Of a DNA stretch of 64,000 bases, positions 38,660 to 46,993 are shown piece after piece. Every line of letters begins with the position of its first letter. Position 1 is the first letter of the stretch. The stretch is taken from NCBI RefSeq assembly GCF_037892425.1, contig NZ_JBBKTT010000001.1, positions 2,108,001 through 2,172,000 of the forward strand, written 5' to 3'. The notes below the pieces were generated by a model. It was not told the origin of the DNA and ran no database searches. It saw only the letters and a program-made list of their open reading frames with translations. A program made the position numbers and the translations under genes. Source of the stretch: Lacibacter sp. H375. Its GTDB lineage: Bacteria > Bacteroidota > Bacteroidia > Chitinophagales > Chitinophagaceae.

Positions 38660-40027
38660 ATGCAAAAATTGATGACGATTGCTTTGTTATTCATTGCCAT
38701 GAATGGCTTGGCGCAGAAAGGAGAATGGCAATCTTTGTTTGATGGAAAGACATTGAACGGTTGGAAACAAATGACCGGCTCTGCACCTTACACTGTTGAA
38801 AAAGGTGAACTTGTTGGTACAACAGTTCCTAATTCACCTAATTCATTCCTGGTATTGGAACAACGTTTTACAGGCGATTTTGTATTGGAACTTGAGTCAA
38901 TGATGACAGATACTACCACAAACTCAGGTGTGCAGTTCAGAAGTAATTTCGACCCCAAAGCAAACAATGGTAAAGGAAGAGTGTACGGTTATCAATATGA
39001 TTTTGATCCCAGCTCACGTAAATGGAGCGGCGGTATTTATGATGAAGGAAGAAGAGAATGGTTATACCCTGTGTCGCATAATCCGAAGGGACAGATATTC
39101 TTTTCACCCAATGTGTATCATAAAATAAGAATTGAATGTATTGGCAATTCTATAAAAACATGGTTGGATGGAAAGGCCGTTTCTTATGTGGTTGACACAT
39201 TAACTTCAAATGAAGGATTGATTGCATTACAGGTTCACTCAATTGGCAAGCCGGAACATGCAGGTGTAAAAGTTCATTGGAAAAACATCCGCATCAAAAC
39301 AAAAAATATTCAACCACTTGCTTTTCCTGCAGGTGTTTATGTAGCCAATCTGCAACCCAACCAACTTACAGCTTACGAAAAACAAAACGGGTGGAAGCTG
39401 TTATTTGATGGAAAGACAACCAATGGCTGGTTTGGAGCATACAAAAAAACTTTTCCTGAAAAAGGTTGGGAAGTAAAAGATGGGGTATTGAAAGTGCTTG
39501 CTTCTACAGGAGGCGAATCAACCAACGGTGGTGATATTGTTACAAAGGATCAATACAGTGCATTTGAAATGTCTTTTGATTTTAAATTGACCAAAGGTGC
39601 AAACAGTGGTGTGAAATATTTTGTAACGCTTAATGAAAATAATAGTGGTTCAGCAATCGGATTAGAATATCAATTGCTTGATGATACACTGCACCCCGAT
39701 GCAAAAGCTGGTCGTGAAGGCAACCGCACATTAGCTTCATTATACGATCTTATTAAAGCACAGAAAACAACACGGTTTATTCGCCAGCCCGGCAACTGGA
39801 ACACAGCACGCATTATTGTTTATCCGAACAATCATGTAGAACACTACCTGAATGGAGTTAAAGTGCTGGAATATGATCGTGGGTCGCAGGCATTCCGTGA
39901 TCTGGTAGCTATCAGCAAATACAAAGTATGGCCAAATTTCGGTGAAGCAAAGAAAGGCCATATCCTGTTGCAGGATCATGGCAATGAAGTTTGGTTTAAG
40001 AGTATTAAGATAAGAGAGTTGAAATGA
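38660..40027 (+). CDS. Secreted double DUF1080 protein (3-keto-disaccharide hydrolase family)
   Basis: A 455-residue protein with signal peptide MQKLMTIALLFIAMNGLAQ and two DUF1080 domains, each opening with the same phrase: GEWQSLFDGKTLNGWK (about residue 20) and NGWKLLFDGKTTNGWF (about residue 245). The jelly-roll domain is now associated with 3-keto-glycoside hydrolysis or lyase reactions. The first domain has NSGVQFRSNF and the second NSGVKYFVTL at equivalent sites. Flanking dehydrogenases support that pathway. The frame starts upstream inside the previous gene, but the signal peptide sets the ATG at 38660. Confidence 0.88.
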   Translation: MQKLMTIALLFIAMNGLAQKGEWQSLFDGKTLNGWKQMTGSAPYTVEKGELVGTTVPNSPNSFLVLEQRFTGDFVLELESMMTDTTTNSGVQFRSNFDPKANNGKGRVYGYQYDFDPSSRKWSGGIYDEGRREWLYPVSHNPKGQIFFSPNVYHKIRIECIGNSIKTWLDGKAVSYVVDTLTSNEGLIALQVHSIGKPEHAGVKVHWKNIRIKTKNIQPLAFPAGVYVANLQPNQLTAYEKQNGWKLLFDGKTTNGWFGAYKKTFPEKGWEVKDGVLKVLASTGGESTNGGDIVTKDQYSAFEMSFDFKLTKGANSGVKYFVTLNENNSGSAIGLEYQLLDDTLHPDAKAGREGNRTLASLYDLIKAQKTTRFIRQPGNWNTARIIVYPNNHVEHYLNGVKVLEYDRGSQAFRDLVAISKYKVWPNFGEAKKGHILLQDHGNEVWFKSIKIRELK

Positions 40028-40060
40028 TGAGTAACTCGTCAGTTAAATCATATCTTAAAA

Positions 40061-40097
40061 GAAGAAGCCAACTGTAATCAGTTGGCTTCTTCTTTTT
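40061..40097 (+). terminator. Terminator after the DUF1080 gene
   Basis: Perfect 13-bp stem GAAGAAGCCAACT/AGTTGGCTTCTTC, six-base loop, five T. It separates the DUF1080 gene from the convergent oxidoreductase gene and may serve both. Confidence 0.9.
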
Positions 40098-40136
40098 ATA
40101 GCTACTAACGAATTGCTTTTGATCGTCTGACTAAAC

Positions 40137-41549
40137 TTATACTTTATAATACTGCTCCCAACCTTTCCGTGGCGGTGGACCAATCAATAATTCATTTGCT
40201 CTTTTACTGCTGGTGATTATTTTCTTGCTTCTGTCGAACACAATTTTTTCACCCGTCCATTGTGCCAATACACCTAAACAGAATACCTGGCTTAACGGAC
40301 CTGCAATTGCAAATGATGATCTTGTTTTTTCTTCACCTTTACATGCCTTTAAAAAGTTTGCAAAGTGATTCGATGGCGTTGTTGGAACAGTTGGCAACTT
40401 CGAAGCCATTTCTTTTGCTTTCTCTTCCGGAATGATCGATAAGGTACTTGCATGTGATCCACCTTTGAATGTAAGATCCTTGCTGTAAATAATTTTACCA
40501 GGATTTAATTTAGCCGGTTGCATTGCACCCGTACTTGGTGGGGGAATACTTGGATCAAGACCTTGCACACCATAACCAGCAGGTATTGGCGGAAGATTAT
40601 CTAAACCATCATACCATTTTATTTCAACAGGTGGCATTGCGCCACGCTTTGGAAATTTGAATGAGAGCGTGGTTGACATTGGATAAAAGAAATTATTATG
40701 TCCATCTAATCTCAACGGATCAACTTCATACGGAAGACCAAGATCAAGAAACTCATGTGCAGTATCAAGAATATGTGCACCCCAATCGCCCAGTGCACCC
40801 ATACCAAAGTCGAACCAACAACGCCATTGTCCATTTACAAAATCTTTGTTATACGAATGCCCCTGCGTGTGCATCTGCCAAACATCCCAATCAAGTGTTG
40901 ATGGAATGGGTTCTGCTGCAGGGAACGAACTGATCTTCGGATTCCATCCATGCCAACGGCGTGCAGAGTTCATATGTGCTGTAATGGCAGTTACATCTTT
41001 AATGATGCCCGCTTCTTTCCACGCTTTGAATTGAAAATAATTTGCTTCCGAATGTCCCTGGTTGCCCATCTGTGTAACAACTTTCGGATGTTTTGCTGCG
41101 GCCTTCATCATCAACTCTACTTCCTGGAAAGTTCTGGCCATTGGTTTCTCAACATACACATGTTTGCCTAAACCAATCGCCATCATCGTAATCGGGAAGT
41201 GAGAAAAATCTGGAGTGCCGATTGAAACAGCTTCGATCTGGTTGCCCATTTTATCGAACATCTGGCGGAAGTCTTTAAAGCGTGGCACATTCGGAAACTG
41301 TTTTAAGATATCCAATGTGTGCGGCGCTTCCATATCTACATCGCACAGTGCAACGATATTTGCCAAACCGGTTTTGTACAGTTCTTTAATGATCTCTGCT
41401 CCACGGTTGCCAATACCAATACAGGCGAGGTTTACTTTGTCAGCACTTCCAAAGCCCCTGCCCATTAATAAACCGGGTGTGGCGGCTGCAGCCGATGCTA
41501 ACAGTGCGTCTCTTAAAAATTTTCTTCTTGAATAATTGTTACCAGACAT
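40137..41549 (-). CDS. Exported Gfo/Idh/MocA-family oxidoreductase (Tat signal)
   Basis: A 470-residue oxidoreductase with a twin-arginine leader (SRRKFLRDALLASAAAATPGLL), Rossmann motif ACIGIGNRGAEI, and canonical VYVEKPMARTFQEVE with the EKP lysine. The C-terminal half has WRCWFDFGMGALGDWGAHILDTAHEFLDLG, typical of large Bacteroidota and Planctomycetes members. It converges on the DUF1080 gene. With 37441-38649 it could supply the oxidising and reducing partners of a 3-keto-glycoside route, though which does which is not determinable here. Confidence 0.9.
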   Translation of the reverse strand: MSGNNYSRRKFLRDALLASAAAATPGLLMGRGFGSADKVNLACIGIGNRGAEIIKELYKTGLANIVALCDVDMEAPHTLDILKQFPNVPRFKDFRQMFDKMGNQIEAVSIGTPDFSHFPITMMAIGLGKHVYVEKPMARTFQEVELMMKAAAKHPKVVTQMGNQGHSEANYFQFKAWKEAGIIKDVTAITAHMNSARRWHGWNPKISSFPAAEPIPSTLDWDVWQMHTQGHSYNKDFVNGQWRCWFDFGMGALGDWGAHILDTAHEFLDLGLPYEVDPLRLDGHNNFFYPMSTTLSFKFPKRGAMPPVEIKWYDGLDNLPPIPAGYGVQGLDPSIPPPSTGAMQPAKLNPGKIIYSKDLTFKGGSHASTLSIIPEEKAKEMASKLPTVPTTPSNHFANFLKACKGEEKTRSSFAIAGPLSQVFCLGVLAQWTGEKIVFDRSKKIITSSKRANELLIGPPPRKGWEQYYKV

Positions 41550-41787
41550 GATTCAATCGATTTGTTTTTATGACAGGAATTGTTGTGCTTAAAGATAGGT
41601 AATAATGAAATTGGGAAAAGCGAACGCTCAATCGTTTGCATACTGCATTTTCCGCTCGTGTAAAGGTTAAGCTGCCGTTGGTTCGTCTTTACCTAAATTT
41701 GCTGCTTCTTCGGGAAAAATCTGCTCTGCGCCTGATCCCGTGAAAGCCTTCCCCTGCTGCAAACCGGAAATAAAAGTTGGAACAATT

Positions 41788-43017
41788 ATGAGTAAAAACG
41801 AACGGCTGATCATTGTTTTGCTGGCATCGATCAATTTCACCCACATCCTTGATTTTATGATCATGATGCCATTGGGAAATTACCTGATGCCTTATTTTAA
41901 ACTCTCACCACAGCAATTCACATTCCTTGTTGGCGCATATACATTAACAGCAGGTCTCTCAGGATTTGCCGCTGCCTTTTTTGTAAATCGATACGATCGC
42001 AAAAAAGTGCTGTTGTATGGCTATACCGGCTTCTTACTTGGAACAATTGCTTGCGGCATAGCACCGAGCTATGAATTGCTGTTGGCAGCTCGTGTGTTAG
42101 CAGGGTTGTTTGGCGGTTTAATTGGTGCTCAGGTATTATCAATAGTTGCTGATCTTATTCCGTATGAAAGGAGAGGAGCGGCCATGGGTGCTATTATGAG
42201 TGCATTTGCAATGGCTTCTACATTTGGGGTTCCGTTTTCTTTATACCTCGCAAATATTTTCAGCTGGCATGCGCCATTTCTGTTAGTTGGTTTTCTAGGA
42301 ATAGTGATCATTCCATTGGTGTGGAAACTTGTGCCGCCAATGAGTGGACATATACAGGAAGAACATGGCAAACGAATTGATGTGTTGATGTCGGTTGTAA
42401 AAAATCCTACGCAGCGATTGGCATTGCTGTTTTCGTGTTTGATCATGATGGGACATTTTCTCATCATCCCGTTTATTAATCCATACATGGAATTTAATAA
42501 CGGCTATCCAAAGTCCATTACACCAATGATCTATCTCGTTGGTGGGATATCTTCATTTTTTGCTGCAAATATTCTTGGCCGCTTTGCTGATAAATATGGA
42601 AAGCTACAGGTGTTTTCTGTGTCGGTATTAGTGTCGTTGTTTTTTGTTTGGTTAATCACGAATCTTCCGCCTGTTCATTTTGTTGTTGCATTGGCGATGT
42701 TTGGAATATGGTTTATACTGGCAACGGGTCGTGGTGTATCGGCTCAGGCGATGATCAGTAATGTGGTTGATCCAAAACAACGTGGAAGTTTTATGAGTTT
42801 TAACAGCAGTGTGCAGCAATTAGGAACTGCCGCTGCATCTTTTATTTCGGGGATCATTGTGGTGCAAGGCCAGGGAGGAAAGATATTACGTTATGAATGG
42901 CTGGGCTACCTGAGTATTGTGATCTTGTTGATTTGCTTTTTCCTGGCCAGAAGACTGTTTCGTAAAATGCAGAACCAGCCTCTTGTAGAAACGGCAATGC
43001 CTTTACAGGAAGCCTAG
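41788..43017 (+). CDS. MFS efflux transporter
   Basis: A 409-residue major facilitator with about 12 membrane helices from the ATG at 41788. The loop 2-3 motif region reads NRYDRKKVLLYGYTGFLLG, and helix 5 has the exporter-like GVPFSLYLANIFSWHAPFLLVG (motif C region). The second half carries GRFADKYGKLQVF, the repeat of the loop motif. It resembles drug or sugar exporters of the AraJ/DHA1 type. Substrate is unknown. The gene points away from the oxidoreductase at 40137-41549, sharing a divergent region of about 240 bases. Confidence 0.87.
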   Translation: MSKNERLIIVLLASINFTHILDFMIMMPLGNYLMPYFKLSPQQFTFLVGAYTLTAGLSGFAAAFFVNRYDRKKVLLYGYTGFLLGTIACGIAPSYELLLAARVLAGLFGGLIGAQVLSIVADLIPYERRGAAMGAIMSAFAMASTFGVPFSLYLANIFSWHAPFLLVGFLGIVIIPLVWKLVPPMSGHIQEEHGKRIDVLMSVVKNPTQRLALLFSCLIMMGHFLIIPFINPYMEFNNGYPKSITPMIYLVGGISSFFAANILGRFADKYGKLQVFSVSVLVSLFFVWLITNLPPVHFVVALAMFGIWFILATGRGVSAQAMISNVVDPKQRGSFMSFNSSVQQLGTAAASFISGIIVVQGQGGKILRYEWLGYLSIVILLICFFLARRLFRKMQNQPLVETAMPLQEA

Positions 43018-43080
43018 ATTTTTCTTTTAGCAGCCAAGGAATTCTGTAATCTTGCAGCTTAATTGGAACAGACCAACTAC

Positions 43081-43803
43081 ATGACAGCAACCATTCATAA
43101 ACTTTCGATTGTAATCCCTGCTTATAACGAAGCAAGAACCATTCACCTGATCCTTGATAAGATCAATGCAGTGCAATTGCTCAACAATATTGAAAAGGAA
43201 GTGATCATTGTAAATGATTGCAGCAGTGATGATACAAAGGGTGCTATTGACCGCTATATGCAGCAATCAACCTTGCCGATCGTGTTGTACAATCATGAAG
43301 TGAACAAAGGCAAAGGTGCTGCTCTTCATACGGGTATTAAACAAGCCACTGGTGAATTGGTGGTGATACAGGATGCCGATCTCGAATACGATCCGCAGGA
43401 ATTTAATGTGTTGCTGAAACCGGTGCTTGATGGTTTTGCTGATGTTGTGTATGGCTCACGTTTTATGGGTGGTAATCCTCATCGTATTTTATTCTTCTGG
43501 CACAGCATCGGAAACAAAGTGCTTACAACATTATCAAACATGTTTACCAATCTGAACTTAACAGATATGGAAACCTGTTATAAATTATTCCGTCGTGAAA
43601 TCATTCAAAAAATTGATCTGAAAGAAGCACGTTTTGGTTTTGAACCGGAAGTGACAGCAAAAATTTCACGTCAACCTGATATACGTATTTACGAAGTTGG
43701 TATTTCCTATTATGGCCGTACGTATGCTGAAGGGAAGAAGATCAACTGGAAAGATGGTTTCAGAGCTATCTGGTGTATTTTGAAATACAATTTGTTCCGA
43801 TAA
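43081..43803 (+). CDS. Family 2 glycosyltransferase (dolichyl-phosphate-mannose-synthase-like)
   Basis: A 240-residue soluble GT-A enzyme that transfers a sugar from a nucleotide donor, probably to a polyprenyl phosphate. It has IVIPAYNEARTIHLIL, VNDCSSDDT, and the metal site DADLEYDP, with KGKGAALHTGIKQATG between. No C-terminal membrane helices are present. A -7-like TAATCTTG lies about 30 bases upstream. It ends three bases from the convergent glycosyltransferase gene (43807), whose polyprenyl-sugar substrate it could supply. Confidence 0.9.
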   Translation: MTATIHKLSIVIPAYNEARTIHLILDKINAVQLLNNIEKEVIIVNDCSSDDTKGAIDRYMQQSTLPIVLYNHEVNKGKGAALHTGIKQATGELVVIQDADLEYDPQEFNVLLKPVLDGFADVVYGSRFMGGNPHRILFFWHSIGNKVLTTLSNMFTNLNLTDMETCYKLFRREIIQKIDLKEARFGFEPEVTAKISRQPDIRIYEVGISYYGRTYAEGKKINWKDGFRAIWCILKYNLFR

Positions 43804-43806
43804 ACA

Positions 43807-45462
43807 TCACAGCATCTTCACCACATAATATTTTCCGCATTGCTCATCTCTTGTATTCTTGTTGAGGAATTTTCCTGATAATGATGTTACATGGTAATCC
43901 AGTCCTTCTTTTTCTATCACATGAAGCTTTCCGCTTTGTTGAATTTCTTTCAATCCCTCATCTGATGTATAAAGGTAAGTGCCTGTTGTTGCTGCATCAA
44001 GTGAATCAACTGTTCCGATGATATGCTTTGCATAAAAATGAATGGCTTTGCCACTCCCTTTGAATTTATAAAAGAAAAACTTATCAGCAGAAATTTTCTG
44101 ATCTACAATGTAACGACCTACTACATTACCCGATTGATATTGCAGCAGCTGCGGATAAAACCAGGAACTGAGAAAAATATTTAATCCAACGATCAATGAA
44201 AGTGATACAGCGATGAGTTTTTTAATCACCTGTTTATTCAACATTAAACCAATTGCTCCAATGAGACTGATAACCGGAATGACCCAGGGCCATACAGATG
44301 TTGTTGGAAAACTATACAAAAGAATCATTGCAGGAGCAACTACTAAGGCTGCACATACGATCCATTGAATAGGAGTTAGAATGTTACGCAACAACGGAAG
44401 TTTCTTCTCCCAAAATAGTCGGTACACCATTTTAGCAGTAATGATGGCAATGAATGGCAGCACTACATAGATATAATGTGGCAGTTGATATTTTGAAATA
44501 CCCAACGAACAATAGCTAAGAAGAAAACCACCTGTTGTTAAGAACTCTTCATTTCTGCCAACAAATAAACGATTGCCTATGATTCTGATGATCTCATACA
44601 CAAGTCCTGCAACAAAGAACAGAGTCCAGGGCAACATGCCCCACAATAAATTTTCAAATAAGAAGCTGAATGGAGCATTGTTGTTCCAAACGTTTTCACC
44701 GGTGATGCGGCCAAAGCTTTGTGTCCAGTAAAAGAATTTTAAACCTGATACATTTTTTAATCCGTTTACTGTTTTTTCGGGATGCAGATCGAACTGTTGG
44801 TACAATCCAATGCTCATGGGCAGCAACACAAGTGCAATCACTAGAATGCCCAGCAGATAAACAGGTTGAAAAATTTGTTTCCATTCACGCTTCAACACAA
44901 AATGACTGCCGAATGCAAAGATGGGAACGAACAATGCAATGGGGCCTTTTGTAACCATGCCGGCACCAATAGCAGCCGCACCTAAAATGAAATGAAATGT
45001 TTTCTTTGACTTATACCATTCAGCTAATTGCCACATGGCAATAATTACCCAGCTCATTAAAATGGTATCGGTACGAATATCACTGGTAATGAGGAACACT
45101 GCCTGGCAGGTTGCAAGTACAGCAGCAGATAGCAAGGCAATTGTTCTGTCGTAAAACAGTTTTGCAAAACGAAATGTTGCAAACACAGCAAAGATGGCAA
45201 ATAGGATGGATGGAAATTTATAACCAAGATTATTGTCTCCAAATACTTTCATGGACAAAGCAGAAACCCAGAAGAGAAAAGGAGGTTTGTCTAAATATTC
45301 TTTTCCCTGCTCATACACCTGCAGGTAACTGCCACTCTCTTTCATTTCACGACTGATGCCAGCGTATTGAGATGCATCTACATCCATTGTATCTACACCG
45401 ATACCAATAAAATAAACAGTACAGATGAGTATGAAAAGAATAGTGATTATTTTATTGTTCAT
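43807..45462 (-). CDS. ArnT/PMT-type membrane glycosyltransferase (GT39/GT83-like)
   Basis: A 551-residue membrane protein with a dozen or so hydrophobic helices and the diagnostic first periplasmic loop VDTMDVDASQYAGISREMKESGSYLQVYEQGKEYLDKPP, including the acidic catalytic region and DKPP. Such enzymes move a sugar from a polyprenyl-phosphate carrier onto lipid A, protein or other acceptors. The C-terminal 120 residues form a soluble domain. The ATG at 45462 is preferred to the TTG at 45471. Its 3' end lies three bases from that of the family 2 enzyme, suggesting a functional pair in opposite orientation. Confidence 0.88.
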   Translation of the reverse strand: MNNKIITILFILICTVYFIGIGVDTMDVDASQYAGISREMKESGSYLQVYEQGKEYLDKPPFLFWVSALSMKVFGDNNLGYKFPSILFAIFAVFATFRFAKLFYDRTIALLSAAVLATCQAVFLITSDIRTDTILMSWVIIAMWQLAEWYKSKKTFHFILGAAAIGAGMVTKGPIALFVPIFAFGSHFVLKREWKQIFQPVYLLGILVIALVLLPMSIGLYQQFDLHPEKTVNGLKNVSGLKFFYWTQSFGRITGENVWNNNAPFSFLFENLLWGMLPWTLFFVAGLVYEIIRIIGNRLFVGRNEEFLTTGGFLLSYCSLGISKYQLPHYIYVVLPFIAIITAKMVYRLFWEKKLPLLRNILTPIQWIVCAALVVAPAMILLYSFPTTSVWPWVIPVISLIGAIGLMLNKQVIKKLIAVSLSLIVGLNIFLSSWFYPQLLQYQSGNVVGRYIVDQKISADKFFFYKFKGSGKAIHFYAKHIIGTVDSLDAATTGTYLYTSDEGLKEIQQSGKLHVIEKEGLDYHVTSLSGKFLNKNTRDEQCGKYYVVKML

Positions 45463-45524
45463 GCGGGTCAATTACTTGTTAAGTCACGAAACTACGTTTT
45501 TCGTTCCGGATAGTTTTTCAGCTT

Positions 45525-46058
45525 CTATTTAAGTGCTTTCCATTTTCCCTTCTTGAAATAAAGGTTATTAAATAAAGGGGAATTAAATACCAGATAAAAA
45601 TTCCACGCACTTCGATATGTTGTTGGGTTGCTTGTCATAATGTGGTGTGTCGGTTGCTCCATCTTTATTATCAATCGTTTTGAGCTGTATTGTTCAGTTG
45701 TTGTAACTGTGCCACGATAAGTTTTTAATACTTGCTCCTTATTTGTTACATAGAAATATATTGAATCGTTTTCCCTAATCTCAAACCTGAAATTTTCGTA
45801 TTGCCAATCTGCTTGTTTGCCTGGGTAATAACTGCGGTTAACAACATATTGCCCGTAGTAATCTCTTTTCTTCATTTCTTTTTTTGACGTCAACCAATGG
45901 CCTATTCCTAAAAGCAATATAAATCCAATAATGGCAAACCAAATCAACCCGAGTATTTTCCCAAAGACTTTCTTTCTTGTTATCAACCAAGTCAATAACA
46001 GTATTCCTGTAAGCGGAAGGATGATTAAAATGAAAATTAAACTAAAGCCAAATCCCAT
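45525..46058 (-). CDS. Two-helix membrane protein, function unknown
   Basis: A 177-residue protein with two N-terminal membrane helices (about residues 4-27 and 33-53) and a soluble C-terminal domain (FRFEIRENDSIYFYVTNKEQVLKTYRGTVTTTEQYSSKRLIIKM). The beta-rich soluble part looks like the small lipocalin-like domains common in Bacteroidota, but I recognise no named family. It lies between a glycosyltransferase and an aldo/keto reductase on the same strand, with gaps of about 60 bases. Confidence 0.65.
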   Translation of the reverse strand: MGFGFSLIFILIILPLTGILLLTWLITRKKVFGKILGLIWFAIIGFILLLGIGHWLTSKKEMKKRDYYGQYVVNRSYYPGKQADWQYENFRFEIRENDSIYFYVTNKEQVLKTYRGTVTTTEQYSSKRLIIKMEQPTHHIMTSNPTTYRSAWNFYLVFNSPLFNNLYFKKGKWKALK

Positions 46059-46114
46059 TTAGCGCCTTGTCTTTTAAAATACAAGGTATTGTTGTTTAGT
46101 AAAAGAGCGAAACT

Positions 46115-46993
46115 TTATGCAACTTCTCTTCCGGTACTTGCCCGCCATAACATAAACCATTCTTCACGTTCAAGCTTAAGAAGCGTTGCAGCTACTGCTG
46201 CATGAACACGTTCAATTTTTGAAGTGCCTAATACAGGTAGTATGTTTGCAGGATGAGTCATTAACCAGCTTAACAAAATCACATCAGCACCTGTTGCATA
46301 TTTTTCTGCAAGAATGTTGGCAACTGCGATGATGCGTTTATTACGTTCATCTTCATCGTCTATAACAAATATATTACCACCACCCATCGGGCTCCATGCC
46401 ATTGGTATCATACCATGTTGCTGACATTGATCTAATGTGCCATCTCCAAACGGTTCAAGGTGAAGCAGCGAACATTCAACCTGGTTAACAGAAACAGGAA
46501 AGCGGCTTCTTAGCAGATCAACCTGCCATTTCCTGAAATTTGAAACACCAAACTCCAACACTTTACCTTGTTGTTTCAATTGTTCAAATGCTTTTGCCAC
46601 TTCATCTGCATGAAATAAAGGATCAGGACGATGAATAAGCAAACAATCAATGTAATCAGTAGCTAAATTTGAAAGCGATCGGTCAACCGATTCAATAATA
46701 TGTTCATACGATGTATCGTATGATTTTATTTTATGATGAGGCCGATTGACCGATACCATTTGAATACCGCATTTGGTAATGAGCTGCATCTGTTGCCGTA
46801 ACGCCGGTTGTTCTTGTAATACTTTTCCAAAGTCTTCTTCAGTTGTGTAGTCTCCATAAATATCAGCATGATCAAATGTGGTTACACCTGCTGCAATACA
46901 ATCGTTAATCATTTGTTCGTACTCATTTGTAGTAAACTTTGCTCCCCATGCACCCCATTTCATGGTGCCGGCAATTATGTTTGAATAAATCAT
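46115..46993 (-). CDS. Aldo/keto reductase
   Basis: A 292-residue NADPH-dependent reductase of YdhF-like type. Catalytic residues appear as Asp and Tyr in DHADIYGDYTTEE, Lys in LITKCGIQ and His in DCLLIHRPDPL. The cofactor-binding SKIERVHA stretch is near the C-terminus. Substrates of this group are usually small aldehydes or ketones. Its start codon overlaps the stop of the L,D-transpeptidase gene by four bases (ATGA), so it is translated with it, a combination without obvious biochemical logic. Confidence 0.92.
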   Translation of the reverse strand: MIYSNIIAGTMKWGAWGAKFTTNEYEQMINDCIAAGVTTFDHADIYGDYTTEEDFGKVLQEQPALRQQMQLITKCGIQMVSVNRPHHKIKSYDTSYEHIIESVDRSLSNLATDYIDCLLIHRPDPLFHADEVAKAFEQLKQQGKVLEFGVSNFRKWQVDLLRSRFPVSVNQVECSLLHLEPFGDGTLDQCQQHGMIPMAWSPMGGGNIFVIDDEDERNKRIIAVANILAEKYATGADVILLSWLMTHPANILPVLGTSKIERVHAAVAATLLKLEREEWFMLWRASTGREVA

